DNA of 64,000 bases from positions 248,001 through 312,000 of the forward strand of contig NZ_KQ758467.1 of the NCBI RefSeq assembly GCF_001456955.1, read 5' to 3'. The translations under genes were made by a program, and so were the position numbers. Each line of letters begins with the position of its first letter. The stretch's first letter is position 1. The stretch comes from Microbacterium enclense. Lineage in GTDB: Bacteria; Actinomycetota; Actinomycetes; Actinomycetales; Microbacteriaceae. Below are positions 41,482 to 50,154 of the stretch, piece by piece. A model generated the notes under the pieces. That model saw only the letters and a list, made by a program, of their open reading frames with translations, searched no databases and had not been told where the DNA came from.

Positions 41482-43046
41482 GCGACCCGGACGGCCCGCT
41501 CCCCGCTCCGGCGCGGACGCTCGTGCGCTCGCCCTACAGCGACGGCGAGTGGCATCGGCTGCATCCCCTCACCCCGCTGTTGCGCGGGGGTCTGACGCTG
41601 CTCGTCATCATCGGCCTGATCGTCGCGAACCTGCGCGAGAGGCTCGTGGAGTTCCTCTTCCCCGCGTTCACCGATCTGCCGCCGGGGGCGATCCCGCCGG
41701 ACCCCGTCGATTTCCTCTTCGCGAACAACCTCCTCCTCATCGCGGGCGGTGCGGCCCTGGTGGTTCTCATCGTGCTGCTCGTGCTGTTCCGTCTGTCGTG
41801 GCGGTTCCACATGCTGCGCATCGGCGACGACGACGTGGAGGTGCGCTCGGGCGTGCTCTTCCGCACCCATCGGCGGGCCCCGCTCGACCGCGTGCAGGGG
41901 GTCAACCTCACGAGGCCGATGATCGCCCGGCTCCTCGGGCTCGCGAAGCTCGAGGTCGTGGGGGCCGGACTCGACGCGAACGTCAAGCTCGAGTACCTGT
42001 CGGGAAAGGATGCCGAGGCCATTCGCGGCGACATCCTGCGGCTCGCTTCCGGCCGCCGTCTCGCCGCGGGCACGGCGACCGCGGCGGAGCGCTCTTCGCT
42101 CGCACGCCAGGCCGCGGCGGCCGTGGGCTCGGGCCTGCAGGGGCTCGTCGACGGGGAGGACCTCTCCGACGCCGAGCCGGAGAGCATCGTGCGCATCCCG
42201 CTGGGCCGTTTGGTGGCATCCCGGGTGCTGAGCGGGTCGACGCTCTTCCTGATCGCGCTGGTCGTCGGGATCGTCGTGGCGGCGTCTTTGTCGACGCTCT
42301 GGTTGCTCTTCACCGTCGTTCCGATGTTCCTGGCCTTCGGGGCGTACTACCTGCGGTCCATCGCGCGTGGTCTGCGCTATTCGATCGCGCCCACGAGCGA
42401 CGGAGTGCGGGTCACCTTCGGTCTCTTCACCACGGTCTCCGAGATCGTGCCGCCAGGGCGCGTGCACGCGATCGAGGTGCGCCAGCCCCTGATGTGGCGG
42501 CCGTTCGGGTGGTGGACGGTCTCGGTGAACCGCCTGTCGGGGCGTTCGTCGACCGACACCAGCACCGACCAGTTCGCCGCCGTCCTTCCGATCGGTACCC
42601 GCGACGACGTCGAACGCGTGCTCGCGATCCTCGCGCCCGCCCTGACCGGCGGCGAGTGGACGGGCGTGTTCCGTGACGGCATCCTGGGTCCCGTGGACGA
42701 CGACCCCTACATGACGACCCCGCCGCGGGCGCGATGGCTGCGGCCGTTCTCGTGGCGGCGCAACGGCGTGCTGCTCACCGACGAGGCCCTGCTCATGCGT
42801 CGAGGGTGGGTGTGGCGCTCGCTCAGCATCCTGCCGCTGGCGCGCCTGCAGTCGGTCGGCGTGCAGCAGGGTCCGCTGGCCCGCGCGTTCGGCGCGGCGA
42901 CCCTGACCGGTCACGTGATCGCCGGCACGGTGCAGACCTCCGTCGGCGCGCTCGATCGCGACGAGGTCGTCCGCGTCTTCGAGCGCACCGCGCGGGCGAG
43001 CGTCATGGCGGCCTCCACCGACCGCAGTCACCGGTGGGCCGGATGA
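41478..43046 (+). CDS. Bacterial PH-domain membrane protein (second of a pair, YdbT-like)
   Basis: 522 residues with paired membrane helices near 35-55, 80-105 and 240-290 and three PH-like domains: FHMLRIGDDDVEVRSGVLFRTHRRAPLDRVQGVNLTRP, then GLRYSIAPTSDGVRVTFGLFTTVSEIVPPGRVHAIEVRQP, then GVLLTDEALLMRRGWVWRSLSILPLARLQSVGVQQGP. Pairs like this form membrane complexes; a Bacillus pair (YdbS/YdbT) affects resistance to an antibacterial peptide. GTG start overlaps the upstream stop. Confidence 0.82.
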   Translation: MSDPDGPLPAPARTLVRSPYSDGEWHRLHPLTPLLRGGLTLLVIIGLIVANLRERLVEFLFPAFTDLPPGAIPPDPVDFLFANNLLLIAGGAALVVLIVLLVLFRLSWRFHMLRIGDDDVEVRSGVLFRTHRRAPLDRVQGVNLTRPMIARLLGLAKLEVVGAGLDANVKLEYLSGKDAEAIRGDILRLASGRRLAAGTATAAERSSLARQAAAAVGSGLQGLVDGEDLSDAEPESIVRIPLGRLVASRVLSGSTLFLIALVVGIVVAASLSTLWLLFTVVPMFLAFGAYYLRSIARGLRYSIAPTSDGVRVTFGLFTTVSEIVPPGRVHAIEVRQPLMWRPFGWWTVSVNRLSGRSSTDTSTDQFAAVLPIGTRDDVERVLAILAPALTGGEWTGVFRDGILGPVDDDPYMTTPPRARWLRPFSWRRNGVLLTDEALLMRRGWVWRSLSILPLARLQSVGVQQGPLARAFGAATLTGHVIAGTVQTSVGALDRDEVVRVFERTARASVMAASTDRSHRWAG

Positions 43047-43762
43047 GCGGCCGCGACGGACGCCTCGGCGTCGGGGTGATCGGCGCCGGCCGCGTGGGGC
43101 CGGTGATCGCCGCCGCGCTCGCCGGCGCCGGGCACGCCCTGACGGGGATCACCTCGGGATCGGACGACGACCGGGTCGAGGCGATCCTCCCCGGTCTGCC
43201 GGTCCTCACCGCGGACGAGGTCGTCAGACGGAGCGAGCTCGTCGTCCTCGCCGTTCCGCACGACCAGCTGCCCGCTCTCGTGACGGGTCTCGCGGAGCTC
43301 GGAGCCTGGCAGCCGGGGCAGCTCGTGCTGCACACCGACCCCGCGTACGGCGCGCGCGTGCTCGACCCGGCTGCGCGGTCGGGAGCCATTCCGCTCGCCA
43401 TCCACCCGGCCATCGCCTTCACCGGCGCGTCGTCGATCGACCTGCGCCAGCTCGCACAGGCGTACGCCGCCGTGACGGCGCCGGCGCCGGTGCTGCCCAT
43501 CGCGCAGGCCCTGGCGGTCGAGTTGGGCTGTGAACCCGTCGTCGTCGCGGAGGACGACCGCGCCACCTACGCCGAGGCGATCGCCACGGCGACGGAGTTC
43601 TCACGCTCGATCGTGCGGCAGTCCTCGGAGATGCTCGCCCGCGTCGGGGTCGACAACCCCGGCGGCTACCTCTCGGCGTTGGTCAGGTCGAGTGTCGACC
43701 AGGCCCTCGTCGAGGGCAGCGGGCGCCGCACGCCCGGCGGCGACGCTACGATCGACGGATGA
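43043..43762 (+). CDS. Rossmann-like/DUF2520 protein
   Basis: 239 residues: an NAD(P)-binding-like fold with GVGVIGAGRVGPVIAAALAGAGH at the start and ELVVLAVPHDQLPALV, then the helical DUF2520 domain (IPLAIHPAIAFTG, a conserved His region). It looks like a 6-phosphogluconate-dehydrogenase-type oxidoreductase and sits directly before panC, as in many actinobacteria. A role in pantoate supply (ketopantoate reduction) is conceivable but unproven. Overlaps both neighbours by four bases. Confidence 0.82.
   Translation: MSGRDGRLGVGVIGAGRVGPVIAAALAGAGHALTGITSGSDDDRVEAILPGLPVLTADEVVRRSELVVLAVPHDQLPALVTGLAELGAWQPGQLVLHTDPAYGARVLDPAARSGAIPLAIHPAIAFTGASSIDLRQLAQAYAAVTAPAPVLPIAQALAVELGCEPVVVAEDDRATYAEAIATATEFSRSIVRQSSEMLARVGVDNPGGYLSALVRSSVDQALVEGSGRRTPGGDATIDG
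43747..43752 (+). promoter_or_regulatory. Possible internal -10 box before panC
   Basis: TACGAT inside the DUF2520 gene, six bases before the panC ATG. It may give panC a second, leaderless transcript besides operon read-through. Confidence 0.3.
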
Positions 43763-44613
43763 TCCGCACCCTCGAGGATCTGCGCACCCGACTCGGCGAG
43801 ATCCGAGGCGCAGACCGTTCGTCCGGCGGCCCTCGCGTCGCGCTCGTCTCGACGTTGGGGGCTCTGCACGACGGCCACGTCGACCTCGTCCACGAAGCGC
43901 GCGAGCGCGCCGACGTCGTCGTGGTGTCGACCTTCGTGAACCCGCTGCGCTTCCGCACCGCCGACGAGACGGCGGCCTATCCGCGCTCGCCGGAGGCGGA
44001 CGAGCGAGTGCTCCGCGACCTCGGCGTCGACGTGGTCTTCGCGCCCGGCGCGGCAGAGTTGCTGCCCGCGGGCACGGCGACCACCCGGGTGTCGGCGGGC
44101 GACGTGGGTCTGCGGTACGAGGGGCGGGTGCGCCCGTTCTACTTCGATGGCGTCCTGACCGTCGAGGCGAAGCTGTTCAACCTGGTGCGCCCCGACGTCG
44201 CCGTCTACGGCGAGCGAGACCTCCAGCGGGTCTTCCTCGTGGAGCGCATGGTGCGCGACCTCGATTTCGCGGTCGAGATAGCCACGGTGCCCACCGTGCG
44301 CACCGACGACGGGCTGCCGGTGTCCAGCCGTATCGGCCTGCTCGAGCCCGCCGATCGTCGCGCGGCGGCCAAGCTGCCGCGGGCGCTCGAGGCCGCGGCA
44401 TCCAATGCCGATCTCGGCGTCGACGCGTGCATCGCGGCCGCCCAGTCGGCGCTGATGGGGGAGCAGCGCATCGCGCTGGAGTACCTGAGCGTCGTCGATC
44501 CCGCCACCTTCCTGCCCGTCGACGACGGACACCGCGGGCGCGCGCTGGCTCTCATCGCGGCGACCGTGGGCGGGCACCGTTTCATCGACAACGCTGAGAT
44601 CTCGCTGCGCTGA
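43759..44613 (+). CDS. panC: Pantothenate synthetase-like protein with altered active site
   Basis: 284 residues with the PanC fold from end to end: VSTLGALHDGHVDLV, FVNPLRF, AYPRSPEAD, YGERDLQRVFL, VPTVRTDDGLPVSSRI. Both HxxH-type nucleotide histidines remain, and SSR is kept. Several ligands known from the Mycobacterium tuberculosis enzyme are replaced: the pantoate Gln of NPMQF is Arg, the ATP Lys of GEKD is Arg, the second Gln of YQQ is Arg, and HF of the THFAGV loop is YF. The family is clear but activity as pantoate-beta-alanine ligase is uncertain. The 3' end is duplicated downstream. Confidence 0.8.
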   Translation: MIRTLEDLRTRLGEIRGADRSSGGPRVALVSTLGALHDGHVDLVHEARERADVVVVSTFVNPLRFRTADETAAYPRSPEADERVLRDLGVDVVFAPGAAELLPAGTATTRVSAGDVGLRYEGRVRPFYFDGVLTVEAKLFNLVRPDVAVYGERDLQRVFLVERMVRDLDFAVEIATVPTVRTDDGLPVSSRIGLLEPADRRAAAKLPRALEAAASNADLGVDACIAAAQSALMGEQRIALEYLSVVDPATFLPVDDGHRGRALALIAATVGGHRFIDNAEISLR

Positions 44614-44700
44614 CAGCGGGGCCCGGCCTTGGGCGGGCACCGTCTCACCGACAACGCTGAAATCTTGCTGCGCTGACAGCGGGGCCCGTCCGTGGGCGGG
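44567..44700 (+). repeat. 63-bp tandem duplication of the panC 3' end
   Basis: TGGGCGGGCACCGT and the next 49 bases (44567-44629), covering the last codons and stop of panC, are repeated with few changes at 44630-44692; a third copy starts at 44693 and breaks off. The period is 63 bases, a multiple of three, so the second copy keeps the reading frame and ends in its own TGA (44674-44676). Confidence 0.9.
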
Positions 44701-44749
44701 CGACGACGGGCGGACTGCTCGTGGCCCCGGGCCGCGCGATCGCGGCGAA

Positions 44750-44755
44750 TAGACT
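44750..44755 (+). promoter_or_regulatory. -10 box of lysS
   Basis: TAGACT with a start site near 44762, leaving a short leader with GAGGAG before the ATG at 44781. Confidence 0.5.
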
Positions 44756-44780
44756 GGGGAAGACCCCGAGGAGCTTCACG

Positions 44781-46301
44781 ATGACCGACGCGCCCGCGAA
44801 CGACGCCGCCGAACCCACCGAAGACGAGGTCTTCGAGCAGAAGGCGGTACGCCTGGCCAAGCGCGAGCGACTGCTCGCCGAGCGCACGGACGCGGCCGGT
44901 GGACCGTACCCCGTGGCCGTGCCCGTCACGGTGACCATCCCCGAGCTGCGCGCGCGCTTCGGGGCGCTCGAAGCCGGCGACGAGACCGGCGAGACCGCGG
45001 GCGTCGCGGGACGCGTGGTGTTCAGCCGCAACACCGGCAAGCTGTGCTTCGCCTCGCTGCAGGCGGGCGACGGCAGCCGCATCCAGGCCATGGTCTCGCT
45101 GGCGAACGTCGGCGAGGAATCGCTGCAGGCGTGGAAGGAGCTCGTCGACCTGGGCGACCACGTCTTCGTCTCGGGCGAGGTCATCTCCAGCCGCCGCGGC
45201 GAGCTGTCGATCATGGTCGCCGAGTGGCGCATCGCCGCGAAGGCCGTGCTGCCCCTGCCCAACCTGCACACCGAGCTGAGCGAGGAGAGCAGGGTTCGCA
45301 GCCGCTTCCTCGACCTCATCGTGCGCGACCGCGCCCGCGCGACGGTGCTCGCCCGGGCCAAGGTCAACCAGAGCCTGCGTCGCACGTTCACCGAGCGCGA
45401 CTTCGTCGAGGTCGAGACGCCCATGCTGCAGGTGCAGCACGGCGGCGCGAGCGCCCGGCCCTTCACGACGCACTCCAACGCCTTCGACACGGAGCTCTTC
45501 CTGCGCATCGCGCCGGAGCTCTACCTGAAGCGCGCCGTGGTCGGCGGCATCGACCGCGTCTACGAGATCAACCGCAACTTCCGCAATGAGGGCGCCGACA
45601 CCACGCACAGCCCCGAGTTCGCGATGCTCGAGGCCTACCAGGCCTATACCGACTACAACGGCATCGCCGACCTCACGCAGACCCTGATCCAGGATGCCGC
45701 CGTCGCGGTCGCCGGCTCCACCACGGTGACGTGGGCCGACGGCACCGAGTACGACCTCGGCGGCGAGTGGGACCGCATCTCGATGTACGACTCGCTGTCG
45801 GAGGCCGCGGGCCGCTCGATCACGCCCGACACCCCCCTCGAGGAGCTTCGGGCCCTCGGTGCCGAGAACGAGGTCGATGCCCCGCCGCACGAGACGCACG
45901 GCAAGTGGGTCGAAGAGCTGTGGGAGCACTTCGTGAAGCCCGGCCTCACCCGTCCGACCTTCGTCATGGACTTCCCCGTCGACACCAGCCCGCTCGTGCG
46001 CGAGCATCGCTCGATCGCCGGAGTCGTGGAGAAGTGGGACCTGTACGTGCGCGGCTTCGAGCTGGCCACCGGTTACTCGGAGCTCGTCGACCCGGTCATC
46101 CAGCGTCACCGCTTCACCGAGCAGGCGAAGCTCGCCGCCCGCGGTGATGCGGAGGCCATGCCCATCGACGAGGAGTTCCTCCGCGCGCTCGAACACGGCA
46201 TGCCGCCCACCGGGGGGATGGGCATGGGGATCGACCGACTGCTCATGGCCATCACGGGACTCGGGATCCGCGAGACGATCCTGTTCCCGCTGGTGAAGTA
46301 G
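44781..46301 (+). CDS. lysS: Lysyl-tRNA synthetase, class II
   Basis: 506 residues. N-terminal OB-fold anticodon-binding domain (about 60-160: GVAGRVVFSRNTGKLCFASLQ), then the class II core: motif 1 region FTERDFVEVETPMLQ, motif 2 RVYEINRNFRNEGADTTHSPEF, and motif 3 GGMGMGIDRLLMAITG. Charges tRNA-Lys. ATG with GAGGAG seven bases upstream. The 3' end overlaps the convergent DUF4192 gene by 50 bases. Confidence 0.96.
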   Translation: MTDAPANDAAEPTEDEVFEQKAVRLAKRERLLAERTDAAGGPYPVAVPVTVTIPELRARFGALEAGDETGETAGVAGRVVFSRNTGKLCFASLQAGDGSRIQAMVSLANVGEESLQAWKELVDLGDHVFVSGEVISSRRGELSIMVAEWRIAAKAVLPLPNLHTELSEESRVRSRFLDLIVRDRARATVLARAKVNQSLRRTFTERDFVEVETPMLQVQHGGASARPFTTHSNAFDTELFLRIAPELYLKRAVVGGIDRVYEINRNFRNEGADTTHSPEFAMLEAYQAYTDYNGIADLTQTLIQDAAVAVAGSTTVTWADGTEYDLGGEWDRISMYDSLSEAAGRSITPDTPLEELRALGAENEVDAPPHETHGKWVEELWEHFVKPGLTRPTFVMDFPVDTSPLVREHRSIAGVVEKWDLYVRGFELATGYSELVDPVIQRHRFTEQAKLAARGDAEAMPIDEEFLRALEHGMPPTGGMGMGIDRLLMAITGLGIRETILFPLVK

Positions 46302-47409
46302 GACGCTCGAACACCCACTCGGGAAGGCGTCCGGCGTCGATCATGGTGCGCATGATGTCGCTGAGACCGTGCCGGCCGTCGATCTCGAGGGCGGCCTCGG
46401 CGTAAGCGGCGGCGTGCGTCGAGCGCCCCGTCGCCCACGCGAGCCACGCGCACGCCGCGAGGGGCCCCGGTCGCCGTTCCCGGACCACGAGTGACGCGAC
46501 CCGGCGGCAGAGCTCCAGCCCGATGCGTAGCCGCGCCGGATCGGGGCACGCGCCCTCGCCCCACATCGGGCGGGCGAGATCTTCCGGCACGGACTCGCCG
46601 CCGCGGAACGCGGTCTGGGCACGGAACACGGCGTCGCCGGTCGCCAGGTCTCCGGTCCACTGCATGAGGGCGACGTCGCGCAGCGCCGGTCGCTCGAGGC
46701 AGAAGGCCAGCGCTGCCAGCTGAGACAGCTCGACGTGCTCTCCAGGCAGGGTGACGACGTTCTCGAACAGGGCCGGCGGGTCGGCGATCTCGGCCGCGAC
46801 CGCTTCGGCGGCTGCCCGCCGAGCGGGGGAGAGCCGGCGACGGTCGCGCGAGCGTCTCAGGGAGTGCTCCACGTCGATCAGAAGCTGCTCCACGCGCTCG
46901 GCGTCGGCGACGGATGACGCGGGCAGCCCGGCGGCGGCGAGGTGGTCGCCGCTGACGTCGCCCGCGAGCTCCGGGCGCGCGGCATCCTGGATCTCGCTCA
47001 GGGGACGCGTCTCCGCCGACGGATCGAGGTAGCTCGTCCATCCGTCGGCGCCCACGGCGAGCGCGTCGACGACGCGCAGTCCGCAGATGTCGGCCCGGGC
47101 GCGCACCGCATCCACGATCCCGGTGTGGGGAGCGTGGGCCCCGCCGGTCAAGACGTCGTCGGTGTACACGGCGATGGCGACGGCGTCGGTGCGGGCGACC
47201 TTGCAGGCCATCCCGATGACGGTCGAGGCCACGCCGTCTTCGGTCGATGCGTCACCGGCCGGCGGGAGATCGACGCGCATCGCCCCGAGCGAGCGGCCCC
47301 GGCCGAAGGGGACGACGACGAGGCTCTCGCGCGGCGTGCATTCGAGCAGGTGCGGGACGAGGGCGAGGAAAGCGGGCGACGAGGTGGCCCGAACGACGGT
47401 GGTTGTCAT
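46252..47409 (-). CDS. DUF4192 protein
   Basis: 385-residue actinobacterial DUF4192 member. The opening VVRATSSPAFLALVPHLLECTPRESLVVVPFGRGRSLGAMRVDLP is typical, and the second half has the helical WLAWATGRSTHAAAYAEAALEIDGRHGLSDIMRTMI repeat region. Function unknown. The ATG at 47409 follows CACTCT by six bases. The last 17 codons are antisense to the lysS 3' end. Confidence 0.82.
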   Translation of the reverse strand: MTTTVVRATSSPAFLALVPHLLECTPRESLVVVPFGRGRSLGAMRVDLPPAGDASTEDGVASTVIGMACKVARTDAVAIAVYTDDVLTGGAHAPHTGIVDAVRARADICGLRVVDALAVGADGWTSYLDPSAETRPLSEIQDAARPELAGDVSGDHLAAAGLPASSVADAERVEQLLIDVEHSLRRSRDRRRLSPARRAAAEAVAAEIADPPALFENVVTLPGEHVELSQLAALAFCLERPALRDVALMQWTGDLATGDAVFRAQTAFRGGESVPEDLARPMWGEGACPDPARLRIGLELCRRVASLVVRERRPGPLAACAWLAWATGRSTHAAAYAEAALEIDGRHGLSDIMRTMIDAGRLPEWVFERPTSPAGTGSSRGSRVP

Positions 47410-47415
47410 GCGTCG

Positions 47416-47421
47416 AGAGTG
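47416..47421 (-). promoter_or_regulatory. -10 box of the DUF4192 gene
   Basis: CACTCT on the minus strand, six bases before the ATG. Confidence 0.35.
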
Positions 47422-47530
47422 GCGCGCGGGGGTCGTCCGGCGCGGGGCGGAATCGCTCGATCGTGGATCATTCCGCGCATCGGTGCCGTGGGGAGAAGGC
47501 CTGCACGGGCGTTCGCCCAGCCGCCGCGGG

Positions 47531-47536
47531 TATCCT
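47531..47536 (+). promoter_or_regulatory. -10 box of the 65-residue membrane protein gene
   Basis: TATCCT, six bases (CGGAGC) before the ATG at 47543. Confidence 0.5.
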
Positions 47537-47542
47537 CGGAGC

Positions 47543-47740
47543 ATGGATGCCACCTGGACCGCGATGCTGTGGGCGATCCTGCCGACCCTCGTCGTCTCGG
47601 TCGTCTTCTTCTTCATCCTGCGCGGTGCCATCCGCCTCGACCGCACGGAGCGCAAGGTGTACTCCCGGATCGAGGCGGAGGAACGGGCCAAGCGCGGGCT
47701 GCCGCCGGTCGCCCCCACCGGCGACGCTTCGGCGAACTGA
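47543..47740 (+). CDS. 65-residue single-pass membrane protein
   Basis: One membrane helix (TAMLWAILPTLVVSVVFFF, about residues 6-27), then a basic, charged cytoplasmic tail (LDRTERKVYSRIEAEERAKRGLPP). No family recognised. Position just before cardiolipin synthase suggests a membrane-related role, but each gene has its own promoter hexamer. Confidence 0.65.
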   Translation: MDATWTAMLWAILPTLVVSVVFFFILRGAIRLDRTERKVYSRIEAEERAKRGLPPVAPTGDASAN

Positions 47741-47771
47741 CGATCGCGCCACCGCTGTCGGGGGCCATCGC

Positions 47772-47777
47772 TACGCT
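47772..47777 (+). promoter_or_regulatory. -10 box of the cardiolipin synthase gene
   Basis: TACGCT; the leader of about 20 bases carries CAGGAGG before the GTG at 47805. Confidence 0.45.
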
Positions 47778-47804
47778 GGGTCCACGACCTGTCCAGGAGG
47801 ACCC

Positions 47805-49271
47805 GTGATCAATGCCACGTTCGACGCGAGCTGGCTCGTCATCACGCTGTTCGTCGTCGACCTGGTGGTGCGCATCGCGGCGGTCATCATCGTTCCGCGC
47901 AACCGTCGTCCCACCGCCGCCATGGCGTGGCTGCTGGCGATCTACTTCATCCCCTTCGTGGGGGTCTTCCTCTTCCTGCTGATCGGCAACCCGCGGCTGC
48001 CGCGGAAGCGGCGGCGCAAGCAGACGGCGATCAACCACTACATCCACGACACCAGCGAGTCCCTCGACTTCGGCACGCTCCGGCCGAACGCGCCGCAGTG
48101 GTTCCGGGCGCTGGTGCGGCTGAACCGCAATCTCGGCGCCATGCCGATCGCGGGCGACAACGCCGCGACCCTCATCGCCGACTATCAGCAGAGCCTCGAT
48201 GCGATGGCCGAGGCGATCCGTCAGGCCACCCGCTACGTGCACGTCGAGTTCTACATCCTGCAGTCCGACGACTCCACCGACAACTTCTTCCGCGCGCTCG
48301 AAGAGGCGTCGGAGCGCGGTGTGGTGGTGCGCGTGCTGCTCGACCACTGGGCCAACCGCGGCAAGCCGTTCTATCGGCAGACGCTGCGTCGTCTCGACGC
48401 GATGGGCGCCCACTGGCACCTGATGCTGCCGGTGCAGCCGTTGCGAGGCCGTTACCAGCGGCCCGACCTGCGCAACCACCGCAAGCTCCTCGTCATCGAC
48501 GGCGACGTGGCGTACATGGGCTCGCAGAACATCACCGACTCCTCCTACAACCTGCGCAAGAACATCCGCCGCGGTCTGCACTGGGTCGATCTGATGGTGC
48601 GCGTGGAGGGGCCGGTGGTTGCCAGCGTCAACGCGGTGTTCCTCTCCGACTGGTACAGCGAGACCGACGAGACGCTCCGCGACGAGATCGACCTGTTCAG
48701 CGTCACCACCGGGCCGGGCGACCTCGACTGCCAGGTCGTCCCCTCGGGTCCGGGCTTCGACTTCCAGAACAATCTGAAGCTGTTCCTCGGGCTGCTCTTC
48801 GCCGCTCAGGAGCGCATCATCATCGTCAGCCCGTACTTCGTGCCCGACGAGGCCCTGCTGCTCGCCATCACCACGGCCTGTCAGCGGGGCGTGCACGTGG
48901 AGTTGTTCGTGTCGGAAGAGGGCGACCAGGCCATGGTCTACCACGCGCAGCGCAGCTACTACGAGGCGCTCCTGCGCGCCGGGGTCGTCATCTGGATGTA
49001 TCGCAAGCCCTACATCCTGCACAGCAAGAGCGTGACGATCGACGACGAGGTCGCGGTCATCGGCTCGAGCAACATGGACATGCGTTCGTTCGGTCTCAAC
49101 CTGGAAGTCTCGATGCTCGTGCGCGGCGAGGAGTTCGTGCGCGACATGCGCGCCGTCGAAGACCACTACCGCCGTCTCAGCCGTCAGCTCACCATCGAGG
49201 AGTGGCGACGCCAGCCCCTGCGCTCGACGATCCTCGACAACCTCGCCCGCCTCACCTCCGCCCTGCAGTGA
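47805..49271 (+). CDS. cls: Cardiolipin synthase (phospholipase D superfamily)
   Basis: 488 residues. Two N-terminal membrane helices (about 8-30 and 40-62) are followed by two PLD domains with HKD motifs HRKLLVIDGDVAYMGSQN (about residue 225) and HSKSVTIDDEVAVIGSSN (about 406). This is the bacterial Cls layout, condensing two phosphatidylglycerols. Start GTG with CAGGAGG four bases upstream. Confidence 0.94.
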   Translation: MINATFDASWLVITLFVVDLVVRIAAVIIVPRNRRPTAAMAWLLAIYFIPFVGVFLFLLIGNPRLPRKRRRKQTAINHYIHDTSESLDFGTLRPNAPQWFRALVRLNRNLGAMPIAGDNAATLIADYQQSLDAMAEAIRQATRYVHVEFYILQSDDSTDNFFRALEEASERGVVVRVLLDHWANRGKPFYRQTLRRLDAMGAHWHLMLPVQPLRGRYQRPDLRNHRKLLVIDGDVAYMGSQNITDSSYNLRKNIRRGLHWVDLMVRVEGPVVASVNAVFLSDWYSETDETLRDEIDLFSVTTGPGDLDCQVVPSGPGFDFQNNLKLFLGLLFAAQERIIIVSPYFVPDEALLLAITTACQRGVHVELFVSEEGDQAMVYHAQRSYYEALLRAGVVIWMYRKPYILHSKSVTIDDEVAVIGSSNMDMRSFGLNLEVSMLVRGEEFVRDMRAVEDHYRRLSRQLTIEEWRRQPLRSTILDNLARLTSALQ

Positions 49272-49348
49272 GGTGTCGCGGCATTCGCCGCCGGCATCCA
49301 GGAATCTCCGCCATCATGGGGCGGAACCGACCCCCCCCGGAGGTTTGC

Positions 49349-50074
49349 ATGTCCCGTCACCGTCTGACCTTGATCGGCCTGCTCGGAGCGGGCCTGCTCG
49401 CCGCCGGTGCGCTCACCGGGTGCGCCTCCGGCGCCGCCTCGTCGTCGCCGACGTCCTCCTCGTCTTCGGATGCCGTGTCGCCCGAGCCCGCAGGCGGGGT
49501 CGAGGCCGCCTGGGTCGACGCGGGCCGCGCCATCGCGGTCGTCACCTCGGGCAGCTCGTCGTGCGTGCCGTCGGTGAACGGCGAGCCGCAGGTCGTCGAC
49601 GGAGCGCTCGTGGTGGACCTCGTCGAACCGGCCCAGGAGCCCTGCACGCGCGATATGGCGCCGCGCGCCACCCTCGTGACGCTCCCCGCCGGGACCGGCG
49701 CGACCGCCGACCTCGCGGTGCGCGTGAGCGGAGCGGTCGAGGGTGAGACGACGCTCGCCGCGCTGGGTGACGTGTCGTCGGCATCCGAAGACCTCGCCCC
49801 GAGTGCGGGATGGGTGACGTCCTCGCTCGTCGCGATCGTCACCTACGGTAGCTCCAGCTGCGTGCCCGTCGTCGAGTCGGTGACGGCGGACGGCGATCGG
49901 GTCGCCGTGCAATTCGCCGCACCCCCGGCCGATCAGGTCTGCACGATGGACTACGCCCCGCGCGTGACCCTGGCCGACGTCGGCGCCGAGGCGGGCCAGG
50001 GTGAGGTGTCGCTGGTCCTGTCCGGCGGCAACGTGCAGGCGCCCGACCCGATCCCCGTGCTCGGAACCCGCTGA
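49349..50074 (+). CDS. Lipoprotein with a duplicated domain
   Basis: 241 residues. Lipoprotein signal peptide ending in the lipobox LTGC (Cys25), then a Ser-rich linker. The mature part has two similar halves: AIAVVTSGSSSCVP...EPCTRDMAPRATLVTLP and VAIVTYGSSSCVP...QVCTMDYAPRVTLADV, each with two Cys that probably form a disulfide. Likely two beta-sandwich-like units on the outer face of the membrane. Function unknown. ATG with CGGAGG upstream. Confidence 0.82.
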   Translation: MSRHRLTLIGLLGAGLLAAGALTGCASGAASSSPTSSSSSDAVSPEPAGGVEAAWVDAGRAIAVVTSGSSSCVPSVNGEPQVVDGALVVDLVEPAQEPCTRDMAPRATLVTLPAGTGATADLAVRVSGAVEGETTLAALGDVSSASEDLAPSAGWVTSSLVAIVTYGSSSCVPVVESVTADGDRVAVQFAAPPADQVCTMDYAPRVTLADVGAEAGQGEVSLVLSGGNVQAPDPIPVLGTR

Positions 50075-50142
50075 CCCTCCTCCCCAGGGCGGGGTTTGTC
50101 CCCGTCGCCCGCCCGTGTCACTCGGTGCGGGCGGTGAGAGGG

Positions 50143-50148
50143 CATGTT
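50143..50148 (+). promoter_or_regulatory. Possible -10 box of the AbiEi/DUF559-like gene
   Basis: CATGTT, six bases before the ATG at 50155. Confidence 0.3.
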
Positions 50149-50154
50149 GGGGTG

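Noticed and set aside
44205..46196. 663-codon open frame antisense to panC and lysS
   Set aside because: No recognisable domain and spans two certain genes.
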